Shown: piece by piece, positions 36,213 to 44,644 of the stretch
How positions within the stretch are numbered: position 1 is the first letter of the stretch
How the letters are laid out: the number at the start of each line of letters is the position of its first letter
NCBI GenBank assembly: GCA_021555105.2
Contig: CP134604.1
Location: forward strand, 1,550,001 to 1,614,000
Direction: 5' to 3'
Length of the DNA stretch: 64,000 nt
DNA from: Thalassospiraceae bacterium LMO-JJ14
GTDB taxonomy: Bacteria; Pseudomonadota; Alphaproteobacteria; Rhodospirillales; Casp-alpha2
The notes under the pieces: model-generated
Seen by the model: only the letters and a program-made list of their open reading frames with translations
Databases searched by the model: none
Told to the model about the DNA's origin: nothing
Program-made: the position numbers and the translations under genes

Positions 36213-37028
36213 TCAAATAATTGCGTGGCGGACTTTCGCAGAGACCCACTCGCTGACGATGACAGTGCCCAAAATGACCAGCAAGATCAGGGAAACCTGG
36301 GTCCAGGCGACATTGTTGATCGACGCATTCAACTGCAGACCGATGCCGCCGGCACCGACAAGGCCGAGAACGGTGGATTCACGGATGTTGATATCCCAGC
36401 GGAATACGGAAATGCCGGCAAACGCGGGCAGGATTTGCGGCACGATTCCGTAATGCAGGATCTGCGGGCCGCTTGCACCGGTGGCGGTGACGGCCTCGAC
36501 CTGTGTGGTGTCGATTTCCTCGATCGCCTCGTACAGCAGCTTGGCGCAGAAGCCGATGGAACGGAATCCGATCGCCAGCACCCCGGCGAGAACGCCCGGA
36601 CCGATGATGGTGACCAGCATCAGCGCCCACAACAGCGAGTTGATGGATCTGGACGAGACGATGATGAACAGTGCGATGGGCCGGATGAATACCCTGGACG
36701 GTGTCGTGTTGCTGGCCGCGAGGAAGGCGATGGGGAAGGCGAGAACGACGGCCATTAACGTCCCCAGCGTGGCGATGTTGATGGTGTCCCAGACCGCCAG
36801 CCACAGCTTGTCCATGTAATCCCATGCCGGCGGCACCATGCGTGAGCCCATATCGGCGGCCTGATGCGGCGCATCGTAGACGAATTCCCAGATTGTCTTG
36901 TCCGAGACCAGCGCCCAGCAATACACGAACACCATCAGACAGCCGAGTTGTATCGCCCAGATCGACATCTGCGATTTGCGGTCACGCCGCTGCCAGACCT
37001 TGCTGTTCGTCGTTTCACGCACCGGCAT
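36213..37028 (-). CDS. phnE: Phosphonate-type ABC transporter permease 2
   Basis: A 271-residue inner-membrane permease with six predicted TM helices. The binding-protein-dependent transporter EAA loop is EAVTATGASGPQILHYGIVPQILPA, where the permease contacts the ATPase; INIRESTVLGLVGAGGIG is typical of PhnE. The start MPVRETTNSK at 37028 lies 1 bp after the stop of the first permease, so they are coupled. Two tandem PhnE genes form the transmembrane heterodimer of phnDCE1E2 systems. Confidence 0.92.
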   Translation of the reverse strand: MPVRETTNSKVWQRRDRKSQMSIWAIQLGCLMVFVYCWALVSDKTIWEFVYDAPHQAADMGSRMVPPAWDYMDKLWLAVWDTINIATLGTLMAVVLAFPIAFLAASNTTPSRVFIRPIALFIIVSSRSINSLLWALMLVTIIGPGVLAGVLAIGFRSIGFCAKLLYEAIEEIDTTQVEAVTATGASGPQILHYGIVPQILPAFAGISVFRWDINIRESTVLGLVGAGGIGLQLNASINNVAWTQVSLILLVILGTVIVSEWVSAKVRHAII

Positions 37029-37029
37029 G

Positions 37030-37836
37030 CTACTGGACCCACTTTCTGATGTAGCTGGATGAATATTCGACGGCCATGACAATGCCGATGATGACCAGCA
37101 GGATTGCCGCTGCGGAATCGAATTCATAACGGTCGAACGAGGTCAGCAGCGTCGCGCCGATGCCGCCGCCGCCGACGATGCCGACAACGGCAGATTCGCG
37201 AAAATTGATATCGAGCCGGTACATGCCGAGCCCGATCATGCGCGGCATGACCTGCGGCTGGATGGCATAGTTGAGCCACTGGAACCAGCCGGCGCCCGTC
37301 GCCTTGACCGCTTCGGCCTGCGACGGGTCCATATCCTCGATATCCTCGGCCAGCAGCTTGCCGTAAAAGCCGATGGTGCCGACGGAAAGCGCGATGAACC
37401 CGGCGAACGGGCCGAACCCGAACAGCTTGACGGCGAAAAGCGCGACGATGATCTCGGGGAAGGTCCGGGAAAGCGCTAGCACCGCGCGGGAAAACAGATA
37501 CACCGGGCGGGGGGCCAGATTGCGCGCCGCACCCAGGCCGACGGGGATCGAAATGGCGATCCCGGCAACGGTCGAGATGATGGTGATCCAAAGACTTTCG
37601 AGAATGCCGTCGACAATGTCGCCGGATCGGGAGATGAAATCGGGGGGGAAGAACGATGCCAGGAACCGCTGGCCGCGCGGAATGCCGTCGGCAACGCGTC
37701 CCCAGTTGACGTCCATGGTGCCGAATACGATCGCCAGATAAGCCGCACCACCGACGATCAGGCCCCAGCGCAGCATGGGGCTGCGGATGAACGGCGGTTT
37801 CGTCCATGAACGCGGTGCTGGGGCTGGCGGGTTCAT
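37030..37836 (-). CDS. phnE: Phosphonate-type ABC transporter permease 1
   Basis: A 268-residue permease with an N-terminal TM near 21-40 and a periplasmic loop, then five further helices. The EAA loop is [21 protein letters not shown] and the PhnE signature [19 protein letters not shown] is present. It overlaps the phnC stop codon by 4 bp. It is a paralogue of the next gene and likely pairs with it. Confidence 0.93.
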   Translation of the reverse strand: MNPPAPAPRSWTKPPFIRSPMLRWGLIVGGAAYLAIVFGTMDVNWGRVADGIPRGQRFLASFFPPDFISRSGDIVDGILESLWITIISTVAGIAISIPVGLGAARNLAPRPVYLFSRAVLALSRTFPEIIVALFAVKLFGFGPFAGFIALSVGTIGFYGKLLAEDIEDMDPSQAEAVKATGAGWFQWLNYAIQPQVMPRMIGLGMYRLDINFRESAVVGIVGGGGIGATLLTSFDRYEFDSAAAILLVIIGIVMAVEYSSSYIRKWVQ

Positions 37837-38627
37837 GGAACGACTTCGACCTCTTCCTCGTCCTCGACCTTGGCGATCGTCGCTTCCCAGTCTTCCTCGC
37901 CGTAAATCTGCGTCAGTACATCCGGGCTCAGGCCGTCGGGGGGGCCGTCATAGACGATTTCACCCAGTTGCAGGCCGACGATGCGTTCGGCGAACATCTG
38001 CGCCAGCATGACATCGTGAATGTTGATGATGGCGGACAGGTTGCGCTCTTCGCACAGTTCACGGATCAGGCGCATGATCTGGCGGGATGTCTTGGGATCG
38101 AGGGATGCCGTCGGCTCATCGACGAGAAGCAGTTCCGGATTCTGGATCAATGCCCGGCAGATGCCGACACGCTGGCGTTGCCCGCCGGAAAGCTCATCGG
38201 CGCGTTTGTCGACCATGTGATCAAGGCCGACCCGCGCCAGCAGACGAAATGCCTCGTCGATATCGGATTGCGGAAACTTGCGGAAATAACTGCGCCAGAA
38301 CGGCACATAGCCGAGCCGGCCCGTCAGCACGTTTTCCATCACCGTCAGGCGTTCGACCAGTGCGTATTCCTGAAATATCATGCCCATGCGCCGACGCGCC
38401 CGGCGCAATGCCCCCTGGCCCAAAGACGAGAGCTGCATATCGCCGAGGAATATCTGTCCTGACGTCGGCTCGACCAGCCGGTTGACGCAGCGGATCAGCG
38501 TCGATTTCCCCGCACCCGAAGGGCCGATCAAGGCCATCACCTGGCCGTCAGGAACTTCCAGGTTGACGCTTTTGAGCGCCTTGTCGCCGGTCTTGTATTG
38601 TTTGACGAGATCAACCAGTCGCAACAT
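37833..38627 (-). CDS. phnC: Phosphonate-type ABC transporter ATPase
   Basis: A 264-residue ATPase with Walker [10 protein letters not shown], signature [15 protein letters not shown], Walker [14 protein letters not shown] and the switch His in [10 protein letters not shown]. The C-terminus is acidic (EDEEEVEV). It drives import of phosphonate, phosphite or phosphate esters through the PhnE pair. It is preceded by phnD with an intercistronic hairpin and overlaps phnE1 by 4 bp. Confidence 0.95.
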   Translation of the reverse strand: MLRLVDLVKQYKTGDKALKSVNLEVPDGQVMALIGPSGAGKSTLIRCVNRLVEPTSGQIFLGDMQLSSLGQGALRRARRRMGMIFQEYALVERLTVMENVLTGRLGYVPFWRSYFRKFPQSDIDEAFRLLARVGLDHMVDKRADELSGGQRQRVGICRALIQNPELLLVDEPTASLDPKTSRQIMRLIRELCEERNLSAIINIHDVMLAQMFAERIVGLQLGEIVYDGPPDGLSPDVLTQIYGEEDWEATIAKVEDEEEVEVVP

Positions 38628-38669
38628 CGCGCATACATCCTCTCTTTAAGGTCTCGATATAAGCCACAA

Positions 38670-38696
38670 AGGTGCCGACGATGTCCGCCGGCACCT
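38670..38696 (-). terminator. Intercistronic hairpin between phnD and phnC
   Basis: Perfect 8-bp stem AGGTGCCG / CGGCACCT with an 11-nt loop just after the phnD stop. Such hairpins after binding-protein genes often stabilise the upstream mRNA and reduce downstream expression. There is no T-run, so full termination is unlikely. Confidence 0.55.
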
Positions 38697-38720
38697 CCAT
38701 GGGTCTGATATCAGAAACGC

Positions 38721-39680
38721 TTACTTACAAGTGTATTTGACGCCGTTTGCGGAGTCGATCTTGCGGATAACGTCCCAATCCTTCTTATGCGTGATGGGGA
38801 TAAACCTGCCTTCTTTCTTGAACTCCTTCTGGAGCTCCGAGCCTTCCCACGGGAAGGAGAAGAAAGCTTCCTTGATTTTGGCGGCTAGCGCCGGATCCAG
38901 GTTGTGCGCCAGGCCATACCCGGTGGTCGGGAAGGTCTGCGATTTATAGATCGAGCGGATTTGCTCTTTCTTGACCACATCGCGCTGGATCATCCGGTTC
39001 ATCACCGAGTTGGCGACGGCGGCGGCTTCATAATCCTTGTTGGCGACGCCGAGCACGGAGTTGTCGTGCTTGCCAGAGAAGGTGGTCTTGAAGTCCTTGT
39101 CGGCGATCAGGCCGAACTCACCCTTGAGCAGCGCGGACGGCGCCTTGAACCCGGAATTCGACGTCGGCGATGTAAAGGCCAAGGTACGACCCTTCAGATC
39201 GGCGGGCGACTTGATGGTGCTGTCTGCCGGCACGATCAGTTCCATTTCGTAGCCGTAAGAACCGTCCTTCGCCGCCATCATGGCGAACGGTACGAACCCG
39301 GCGCAGGCGACCGCGATCGGATTGGAGCCGGTGTTGAACCCTGCGACGTGCAGGCGGCCGGAGCGCATGGCTTCGATCTGCGCGGCGTTGGACTGAACCG
39401 GGAAGAACACAACCTTCTTGCCGGTGGTTTTGGACATGTGCTGAATGAAGCCGTCCCACACCTTGGCGTAAACGGCAGGGTCCTCGACCGGTGTATAGGC
39501 AAAGATGATGGTGCCCGGATCGGCGATCTTGCTCTTGTCGGTCGGCAGGTCGGCGGTCAGGTCGCCGTCCCTGTCGCAATATTGCTCGTCAAGAAAGCTT
39601 CGCGGACAATCTTCGGCGCTGGCGGCGCCGCTGAACATAAGGTACACCGCAGCCAATGCGGCACCGATAAACTTTTTCAT
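38721..39680 (-). CDS. phnD: Phosphonate/phosphite/phosphate-ester ABC transporter binding protein
   Basis: A 319-residue periplasmic binding protein with a signal peptide (1-22). The PhnD family region is clear: GTIIFAYTPVEDPAVYAKVWDGF, then GRLHVAGFNTGSNPIAVACAGF and LAFTSPTSNSGFKAPS, where the S-x-S/T residues bind the phosphorus oxyanion. Residues about 25-55 form an extra N-terminal segment with two Cys and DRDGDLTADLP, unusual for the family. The ATG follows GGAGG. The ligand is not determined; no C-P lyase or phosphite dehydrogenase gene is in the window. Confidence 0.92.
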   Translation of the reverse strand: MKKFIGAALAAVYLMFSGAASAEDCPRSFLDEQYCDRDGDLTADLPTDKSKIADPGTIIFAYTPVEDPAVYAKVWDGFIQHMSKTTGKKVVFFPVQSNAAQIEAMRSGRLHVAGFNTGSNPIAVACAGFVPFAMMAAKDGSYGYEMELIVPADSTIKSPADLKGRTLAFTSPTSNSGFKAPSALLKGEFGLIADKDFKTTFSGKHDNSVLGVANKDYEAAAVANSVMNRMIQRDVVKKEQIRSIYKSQTFPTTGYGLAHNLDPALAAKIKEAFFSFPWEGSELQKEFKKEGRFIPITHKKDWDVIRKIDSANGVKYTCK

Positions 39681-39880
39681 GAAAACCTCCCAATCTTCAA
39701 TGTGTCGGATATGTTGTTTTTTTATGACATCCGACGATTCGGATCATGCCGGTATTTCTGAATGGAATCCAGTAACGATTGCACTTGTGATTGCAGTGCA
39801 GTGTCATTCGCCGTTATCAATGCCCCCGGGTTATGTGCCCCGGTGCGTCTCAACGCTGCCGCAAGCAGAGAGGAGTCTTG

Positions 39881-40783
39881 ATGAGAGCCAGAGTCGATGC
39901 CGACTGGGCGTTCCGACGTTATCAGGAAATCCGTGCGCGTTTACCGTCCGCCGTGTTCCCCGAGGATGCGCTGGCGTGTGCGGATTTGGGTGAAATCGCT
40001 GCGCAGTTCGATGTCTTTATTTTCGACTCGTTCGGGGTTCTGAATGTCGGTGAAACGGCGATCCCCGGCGCGGCGCCCAGGATCGATTTGCTGCGCGGTG
40101 CCGCGAAAAGCGTCATCGTGCTGACCAATGCGGCGAGTTTGCCGCTTGGCGCAAACAAGGCCAAGTACGCCGCTTTCGGTTTTGATTTCTCGGATCGTGA
40201 AATCGTTTCGTCCCGGGCGGTGCTTGCGGAAGCGCTGGCGGGGTATGGCCCGGATATACGATGGGCGGTGGCGGCGCCGGCCGCTTCGGCAATCGACGAG
40301 TTGCCCTGTCGGACACATCCCCTCGACGAGACGGGACTTGTCGACGCGGACGGCTTCATTCTGCTCAGCAGTTCCGGATGGACCGGTGCGCATCAGGATG
40401 CGCTTCTGGCGGCCTTGCGAGAGCGGCCGCGGCCTGTGCTGGTCGGCAATCCCGATCTGGTTGCGCCGCGCGAAGACGGCTTTACCCGCGAACCCGGGTC
40501 ATATGCGCATGAACTCGATGACGCGTTGGACATTCGTCCGGTTTTTTTCGGCAAGCCGTATGCGAATGCCTTTGAAACCGCGCTTTCACGTATCGCCCCG
40601 GGCGTTGACCGCCGGCGTATCCTGATGCTCGGCGATACGCTGCATACCGATATTCTGGGCGGCGCGGCGATGGGAATGAAAACGGCGCTGATCACGGGGC
40701 ATGGTGTCATGCGCGGGATGGACGTCGATGCCTGTATCGAAGAATCGGGCATTTGCCCTGATTTCATTATGCCGTCAATCTGA
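39881..40783 (+). CDS. HAD-superfamily IIA hydrolase-like protein
   Basis: A 300-residue protein in the NagD/AraL-like HAD subclass IIA. Motif I is VFIFDSFGVLN: the nucleophile Asp is present but the second, general acid/base Asp of DxD is Phe. Motif II is VIVLTNAAS, motif III Lys in FFGKPYANAFE and motif IV ILMLGDTLHTDILGG. The missing Asp resembles a hyp-type subfamily (TIGR01459-like) and argues against ordinary phosphatase chemistry. The start at 39881 has GAGGAG. It is divergent from phnD, so a role with phosphonate import is possible but unproven. Confidence 0.8.
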   Translation: MRARVDADWAFRRYQEIRARLPSAVFPEDALACADLGEIAAQFDVFIFDSFGVLNVGETAIPGAAPRIDLLRGAAKSVIVLTNAASLPLGANKAKYAAFGFDFSDREIVSSRAVLAEALAGYGPDIRWAVAAPAASAIDELPCRTHPLDETGLVDADGFILLSSSGWTGAHQDALLAALRERPRPVLVGNPDLVAPREDGFTREPGSYAHELDDALDIRPVFFGKPYANAFETALSRIAPGVDRRRILMLGDTLHTDILGGAAMGMKTALITGHGVMRGMDVDACIEESGICPDFIMPSI

Positions 40784-40822
40784 CGGTCTCGCGTCTCCGC
40801 TACAGATATGTAAAATCCCTTG

Positions 40823-42331
40823 ATGGCGATCGCTGAAAATCACAATGCGGGTGTTGCCGCCGGACACGCCGAAACCGCGAATGCAGCCATGTGTGTGCTG
40901 CGCGAGGGCGGAAACGCTTTCGATGCGGCGATTGCCGCATTTCTGGCGGCGTGCGTCGCGGAACCGGTGCTTGCGTCGCTGGGTGGCGGCGGGTTCCTTG
41001 TCGCCAAGACCGCCGATGATGAAATCAGTGTGTTCGATTTCTTTACCGAAACGCCGCTCAGCCGGCCGTTGCGCCATGCCGTCGACTTCCATCCCGTCAA
41101 TGCGGATTTCGGCGGGGTGCTGCAGGAGTTTCATATCGGTATGGGGGCGGTGGCGACGCCGGGGGCGGTGGCCGGGATTTTCGCCGTCCATGATGCGCTG
41201 GGCCGCATGCCGATGGCGGATCTGGTGGCACCGGCAAGAGCGCTAGCCAAGGAAGGCATGAAGCTCAATCCGTATCAGGCGTACCTGCTCGATGTCGTCG
41301 GCCCGATATACAGGGCGTCGGCTTCTGCGCGCGACCTGTTCTGCCGCACCGGCGGGGAGACATTGCTCGAGGCCGGCGATCTGTATCACCCGGAAGCCTT
41401 TGCGGATTTTCTCGACGTGCTCGCGCATGAAGGGGCGGCGTTGTTTTACGAAGGTGACGTTGCAAAGCGGATTGCCGCCATGGACGGCTGCACCATCGGT
41501 ATGGAGGATCTGGCGCGGTATCGGGTTGAGCGCCGCCAGCCTCTGCAAAGCCGTATCGCTGCGCATGACATTTACATGAATTCACCGCCCGCAATCGGTG
41601 GTGCACTGATCGACTATACCCTGAGTTTGTTGGCAAAGGCCGGGCTTTCGCCGCAGGACTTCGGGACCCAGGTACATATGCAATCGCTGATCGGCGCCAT
41701 GGACGTCTGCAACCGGGCGCGCACGGCAAGCGGGATCGACACGGATGCATTCGCCGGGGCGGCGGCGCTTGCGGGCATGGACAAGCACCCCCCCGCATAC
41801 CGGGGCACGACACATATCAGTGTCGCCGATGCCGACGGCAATCTGGCGGCGTTGACGGTTTCCAACGGTGAAGGTTGCGGTCACATTGTACCGGGAACCG
41901 GTATCATGCTGAACAATATGCTCGGCGAAGACGATTTGAACACCGCCGGTTTTTTCGCCTGGCCCGAGGGCGTCAGGCTGTCGTCGATGATGACGCCGGG
42001 CGTCATTGCCGCGCCGGACGGGACCTGGACGGCGTTCGGGTCTGGCGGCTCGAACCGTATCAGGTCGGCTTTGACGCAGGTTATCCTCAACCTCTGCGTT
42101 TTCGGCCGCCCCCTGAAAGAAGCGGTTGCGCATCCGCGCCTGCATCTGGAAGTCGACAAGCTCTCACTGGAACCGGGGATTGCCCACGACATCGATTGGC
42201 ATGGCGAGGTGCAAGTCTGGCCGGCGCCGAACATGTTTTTCGGCGGTGTGCATCTGATAACACGTGGGGCGGACGGGACGATTTCCGGGGCCGGTGATCC
42301 GCGCCGCGACGGTGTTTATCTCGGGATTTAG
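40823..42331 (+). CDS. Gamma-glutamyltransferase-like protein, no signal peptide
   Basis: A 502-residue Ntn-hydrolase of the gamma-glutamyltransferase family. The autoprocessing/nucleophile Thr is in GTTHISVADADGN (near residue 335), followed by a GTGIMLNNML segment and the FGSGGSNRI substrate loop. The early GGNAFDAAIAA and LGGGGFLVA blocks are typical. No signal peptide is seen, unlike periplasmic GGTs. The preferred ATG at 40823 follows an in-frame TTG three bases earlier. It converges with the glycosyltransferase gene, overlapping by 4 bp. The substrate is unknown; cleavage of gamma-glutamyl or related amide compounds is likely. Confidence 0.82.
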   Translation: MAIAENHNAGVAAGHAETANAAMCVLREGGNAFDAAIAAFLAACVAEPVLASLGGGGFLVAKTADDEISVFDFFTETPLSRPLRHAVDFHPVNADFGGVLQEFHIGMGAVATPGAVAGIFAVHDALGRMPMADLVAPARALAKEGMKLNPYQAYLLDVVGPIYRASASARDLFCRTGGETLLEAGDLYHPEAFADFLDVLAHEGAALFYEGDVAKRIAAMDGCTIGMEDLARYRVERRQPLQSRIAAHDIYMNSPPAIGGALIDYTLSLLAKAGLSPQDFGTQVHMQSLIGAMDVCNRARTASGIDTDAFAGAAALAGMDKHPPAYRGTTHISVADADGNLAALTVSNGEGCGHIVPGTGIMLNNMLGEDDLNTAGFFAWPEGVRLSSMMTPGVIAAPDGTWTAFGSGGSNRIRSALTQVILNLCVFGRPLKEAVAHPRLHLEVDKLSLEPGIAHDIDWHGEVQVWPAPNMFFGGVHLITRGADGTISGAGDPRRDGVYLGI

Positions 42332-43329
42332 CCAGTTTGACCTGTGCCGCCCAGATGTACAGGCCGGGTCGGTTGCCTGCGCGTGTCATGGCCGATGAAT
42401 GCCAGCAACAACTGCACCCCAACGATGATCGGCATGGCCGAAAGAATGACAGTTCCTGCCGTCGCGGGCACGCCGGTTGTTATGCTTCTCCACCAGTGAA
42501 AAGCGCCATATGCGCTGCCCGCAGGCAATAGCAGTGCGCCCAGCATGAGTTCAAGCGATGCCATATTGATTTCGCGAACGAAGTATGTATCGATCAACCG
42601 GCGCCAGGTGTTGCGGGTATGCCCTTTGATAAAGGGCCAGAAAATGCGGTGTACGACCAGGTGGCTTGTTTCCTCGCCGTACTGCGCGCGCATGGCAACA
42701 TCCCTGACGACCGCCTTCAACTCGGACAGGTGATACAACATATCGGATTCAAAAAAGAAATCCTTGGCAATATCGTCGAGGGGCAAATCCTTGGCGACAT
42801 TGGCGTGTATGGCCGTAAAGCCATTGGTCGGATCCATGATATCCCAGTACCCACTGGATAATTTTGACATCAAGGTGAGTCCCACGTTGCCGAGAAGACG
42901 GACAACCGGCATGCCGCGCGCGCTGTCGCGCCGATGCAACCGGTTGCCTTTTGCATAGTCGGCTTCATGGTTTCTGATGGGATCGATGAGTTTCGGGATC
43001 AATGCCGGGTCCATCTGGCCGTCGCCATCAAGTTTGACGATGATGTCGGCCCCTTCATCCAGTGCGGCTTTGTAACCCGTCACCGTTGCCCCGCCGACGC
43101 CCATGTTGGCCGGGTTGTGCAGAACCTTTATTCGGGGGTCGTTCACATTGTCGGTGACATACTCACCTGTATCGTCAGGGCAGGCATCGTCTACCACATA
43201 GATCGACGTGACTTCCGGACCGATGGCTTTAAGGACGGTCAGAATATGATTCGTTTCCCTGTAACACGGGACCACCGCGGCAATTCTCATTGCCTCGTCA
43301 TTTCTGGTTTTCGGCGTGTTTGTTGTCAT
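42328..43329 (-). CDS. Membrane-associated family 2 glycosyltransferase
   Basis: A 333-residue GT-A glycosyltransferase: VVPCYRETNHILTVL, nucleotide-sugar motif IYVVDDACPDDTGEYV and metal-binding VKLDGDGQMDP. Two TM helices lie near the C-terminus (about 250-300). It resembles dolichyl/undecaprenyl-phosphate glycosyltransferases (DPG-synthase-like). The start MTTNTPKTRND at 43329 with GGAAG upstream is chosen over a 13-codon extension. It may initiate a lipid-linked sugar for surface polysaccharide. Confidence 0.85.
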   Translation of the reverse strand: MTTNTPKTRNDEAMRIAAVVPCYRETNHILTVLKAIGPEVTSIYVVDDACPDDTGEYVTDNVNDPRIKVLHNPANMGVGGATVTGYKAALDEGADIIVKLDGDGQMDPALIPKLIDPIRNHEADYAKGNRLHRRDSARGMPVVRLLGNVGLTLMSKLSSGYWDIMDPTNGFTAIHANVAKDLPLDDIAKDFFFESDMLYHLSELKAVVRDVAMRAQYGEETSHLVVHRIFWPFIKGHTRNTWRRLIDTYFVREINMASLELMLGALLLPAGSAYGAFHWWRSITTGVPATAGTVILSAMPIIVGVQLLLAFIGHDTRRQPTRPVHLGGTGQTG

Positions 43330-43438
43330 GCTGTCTTCCAAGGCTTTGCTCCCCGGTGCCTGGCGCACAATAGAGCACCCGGGATTCCTACCGCAAGCAC
43401 GAGAAAAAGCCGGTTAAACGCTATTCTCAAGAAACGTT

Positions 43439-43466
43439 ATTTCACGGGTTCGCAATCCTGTGAAAT
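43439..43466. promoter_or_regulatory. 28-bp inverted repeat upstream of the CRP-like gene
   Basis: ATTTCACGGG-N8-CCTGTGAAAT: 9 of 10 arm bases are complementary. It lies 73 bp before the CRP-like start. The GTGAAA/TTTCAC halves recall, but do not match, a CRP site (TGTGA-N6-TCACA). It may be an operator or a terminator-like stem. Confidence 0.4.
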
Positions 43467-43538
43467 TAGGTCTAAGATAAAACCGATTAACCCGGTGAGA
43501 AGTCCGGGAAAGGGTGTTTTTGTGCTTCGGGGGACAAG

Positions 43539-44237
43539 ATGTCGGATAGTGAGGCATCATCGCTAGGCGAAATCCGTATTTTGGAAGGCGTGAGTACTGC
43601 GGCGCTGGCAGAGCTTGAAAAAGCCTGCACGTGGCGCCGGTACGCCGACCACGAGCAGATCATCGATCGCCAGAGCGACTCAACGGATGTGTTCTTTGTC
43701 GTCGAGGGCCGTGTACGGATCGTCAATTATTCGCTGTCGGGCAAGGAAATCACCCTTGAGGATCTCGACGCCGGCAGCCATTTCGGCGAATTGTCCGCCC
43801 TCGACGGGCAACCCCGTTCCGCCAGTGTGATGTCGCTGAATAACTGCCTGATCGCGGCGTTGGCACAGGACAGATTCCTCAATTTGTTGCGCGAGAATGC
43901 GGATATTTCATTCCGGGTCTTGCGGGCGCTGGCGGGCATCATCCGCAATTCCACCGACCGGATCATGGATTTGAGCACCCTTGCCGCGAACAACAGGGTG
44001 CAGGCAGACCTTCTGCGTCAGGCCCGCAGCGGCCTGCTCGGCGAGAACCAGGCGGAAATCCGCCCGATACCGGTTCACGGCGACATCGCCAGCCGGGTCT
44101 CGACGACACGTGAAACCGTGGCCCGGGTGCTCAGCGACCTGGCTCGCCAGAACATCGTCGAACGCAAGAAAAACGTGCTTCTGATCAAGGATCTGGCGCA
44201 GTTGCGCGAAATGGTCGAGGAAGTGCGCGGCGAATAA
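43539..44237 (+). CDS. CRP-like cAMP-responsive regulator
   Basis: A 232-residue Crp-family protein. The cAMP-pocket signature FGELSALDGQPRSASV matches E. coli CRP (GEL...RSA), with the Glu-72 and Arg-82/Ser-83 equivalents kept. The recognition helix STTRETVARVL keeps the R-E-x3-R residues that read TGTGA in CRP, so binding to TGTGA-N6-TCACA-like sites is expected. A linker of about 25 residues between the C-helix and HTH is longer than in E. coli. A CRP-type site lies just downstream at 44268-44283, and the cell has a class III adenylate cyclase gene in this window. cAMP control is inferred. Confidence 0.9.
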   Translation: MSDSEASSLGEIRILEGVSTAALAELEKACTWRRYADHEQIIDRQSDSTDVFFVVEGRVRIVNYSLSGKEITLEDLDAGSHFGELSALDGQPRSASVMSLNNCLIAALAQDRFLNLLRENADISFRVLRALAGIIRNSTDRIMDLSTLAANNRVQADLLRQARSGLLGENQAEIRPIPVHGDIASRVSTTRETVARVLSDLARQNIVERKKNVLLIKDLAQLREMVEEVRGE

Positions 44238-44267
44238 ATATCAGGGCAATAAACAATTTACCCTTTG

Positions 44268-44283
44268 CGTGAGCACGATCACA
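44268..44283. promoter_or_regulatory. CRP-type binding site
   Basis: CGTGA-GCACGA-TCACA matches the CRP consensus TGTGA-N6-TCACA at 9 of 10 half-site positions. It lies about 100 bp upstream of the microprotein gene and directly downstream of the CRP-like gene, whose recognition helix retains the residues that read TGTGA. Confidence 0.6.
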
Positions 44284-44288
44284 GACCG

Positions 44289-44296
44289 TTAACCAT
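44289..44296. promoter_or_regulatory. TTAACCAT motif, CtrA half-site-like
   Basis: Exact octamer TTAACCAT immediately after the CRP-type site, 87 bp before the microprotein ATG and about 350 bp before divK. It recurs at 23487 and 60607. Binding by CtrA is a hypothesis. Confidence 0.35.
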
Positions 44297-44382
44297 ATTT
44301 TTGCCATCTTCACTGCATAGTTTGATCTCGCCTGATACCCGGGCATTCCGGGTGACTGGCTGGAGGACCGGAGGATAGCAAA

Positions 44383-44478
44383 ATGGCGACGTGGAAAGCA
44401 TTCAGCCTCGCCCTCACGCTGACGATTTTGACGGCGGTACTGGCTTCTGAACTTAACGTCGGGCTTGTCCCTTATTGA
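44383..44478 (+). CDS. Putative 31-residue membrane microprotein
   Basis: A short ORF (M-A-T-W-K-A-F...V-P-Y-stop) with a strong GGAGGA Shine-Dalgarno 8 bp before the ATG. It starts with a short basic segment, then has one hydrophobic stretch (about residues 6-21) with the pattern S-L-A-L-T-L-T-I-L-T-A-V-L-A, enough for a single TM helix or signal peptide. It lies below a CRP-type site and before divK. No homologue is recognised; expression is predicted from the Shine-Dalgarno and composition. Confidence 0.5.
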   Translation: MATWKAFSLALTLTILTAVLASELNVGLVPY

Positions 44479-44644
44479 GCCCGAGCGTGCGGGACAGCGG
44501 GGTGTGAATACCGAATAGGTAGGCAACCCGACTTAGCATCAATTGACTCATACAATGTAATATTCCATTCTCTGCCAAACTCCCGAGGGGCGACCCTTTT
44601 CGGCTATACAGGCTGTACTCATACGGCCTTCAAGGAACCTATTT

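Larger units (their letters stand above)
44238..44644. other. Intergenic region holding a CRP-type site, a TTAACCAT motif and a microprotein gene
   Basis: About 400 bp between the CRP-like gene and divK. It contains a CRP-type palindrome (44268-44283), TTAACCAT (44289-44296) and a 31-codon ORF with a strong Shine-Dalgarno (44383-44478), each listed separately. The remainder, 44479-44644, presumably carries the divK promoter. Confidence 0.5.

Noticed and set aside
39681-39880. Possible Pho box upstream of phnD
   Set aside because: A TGTCAT-like element occurs, but I do not see the two 7-bp CTGTCAT-type direct repeats with 4-bp spacing, so no PhoB site is called.
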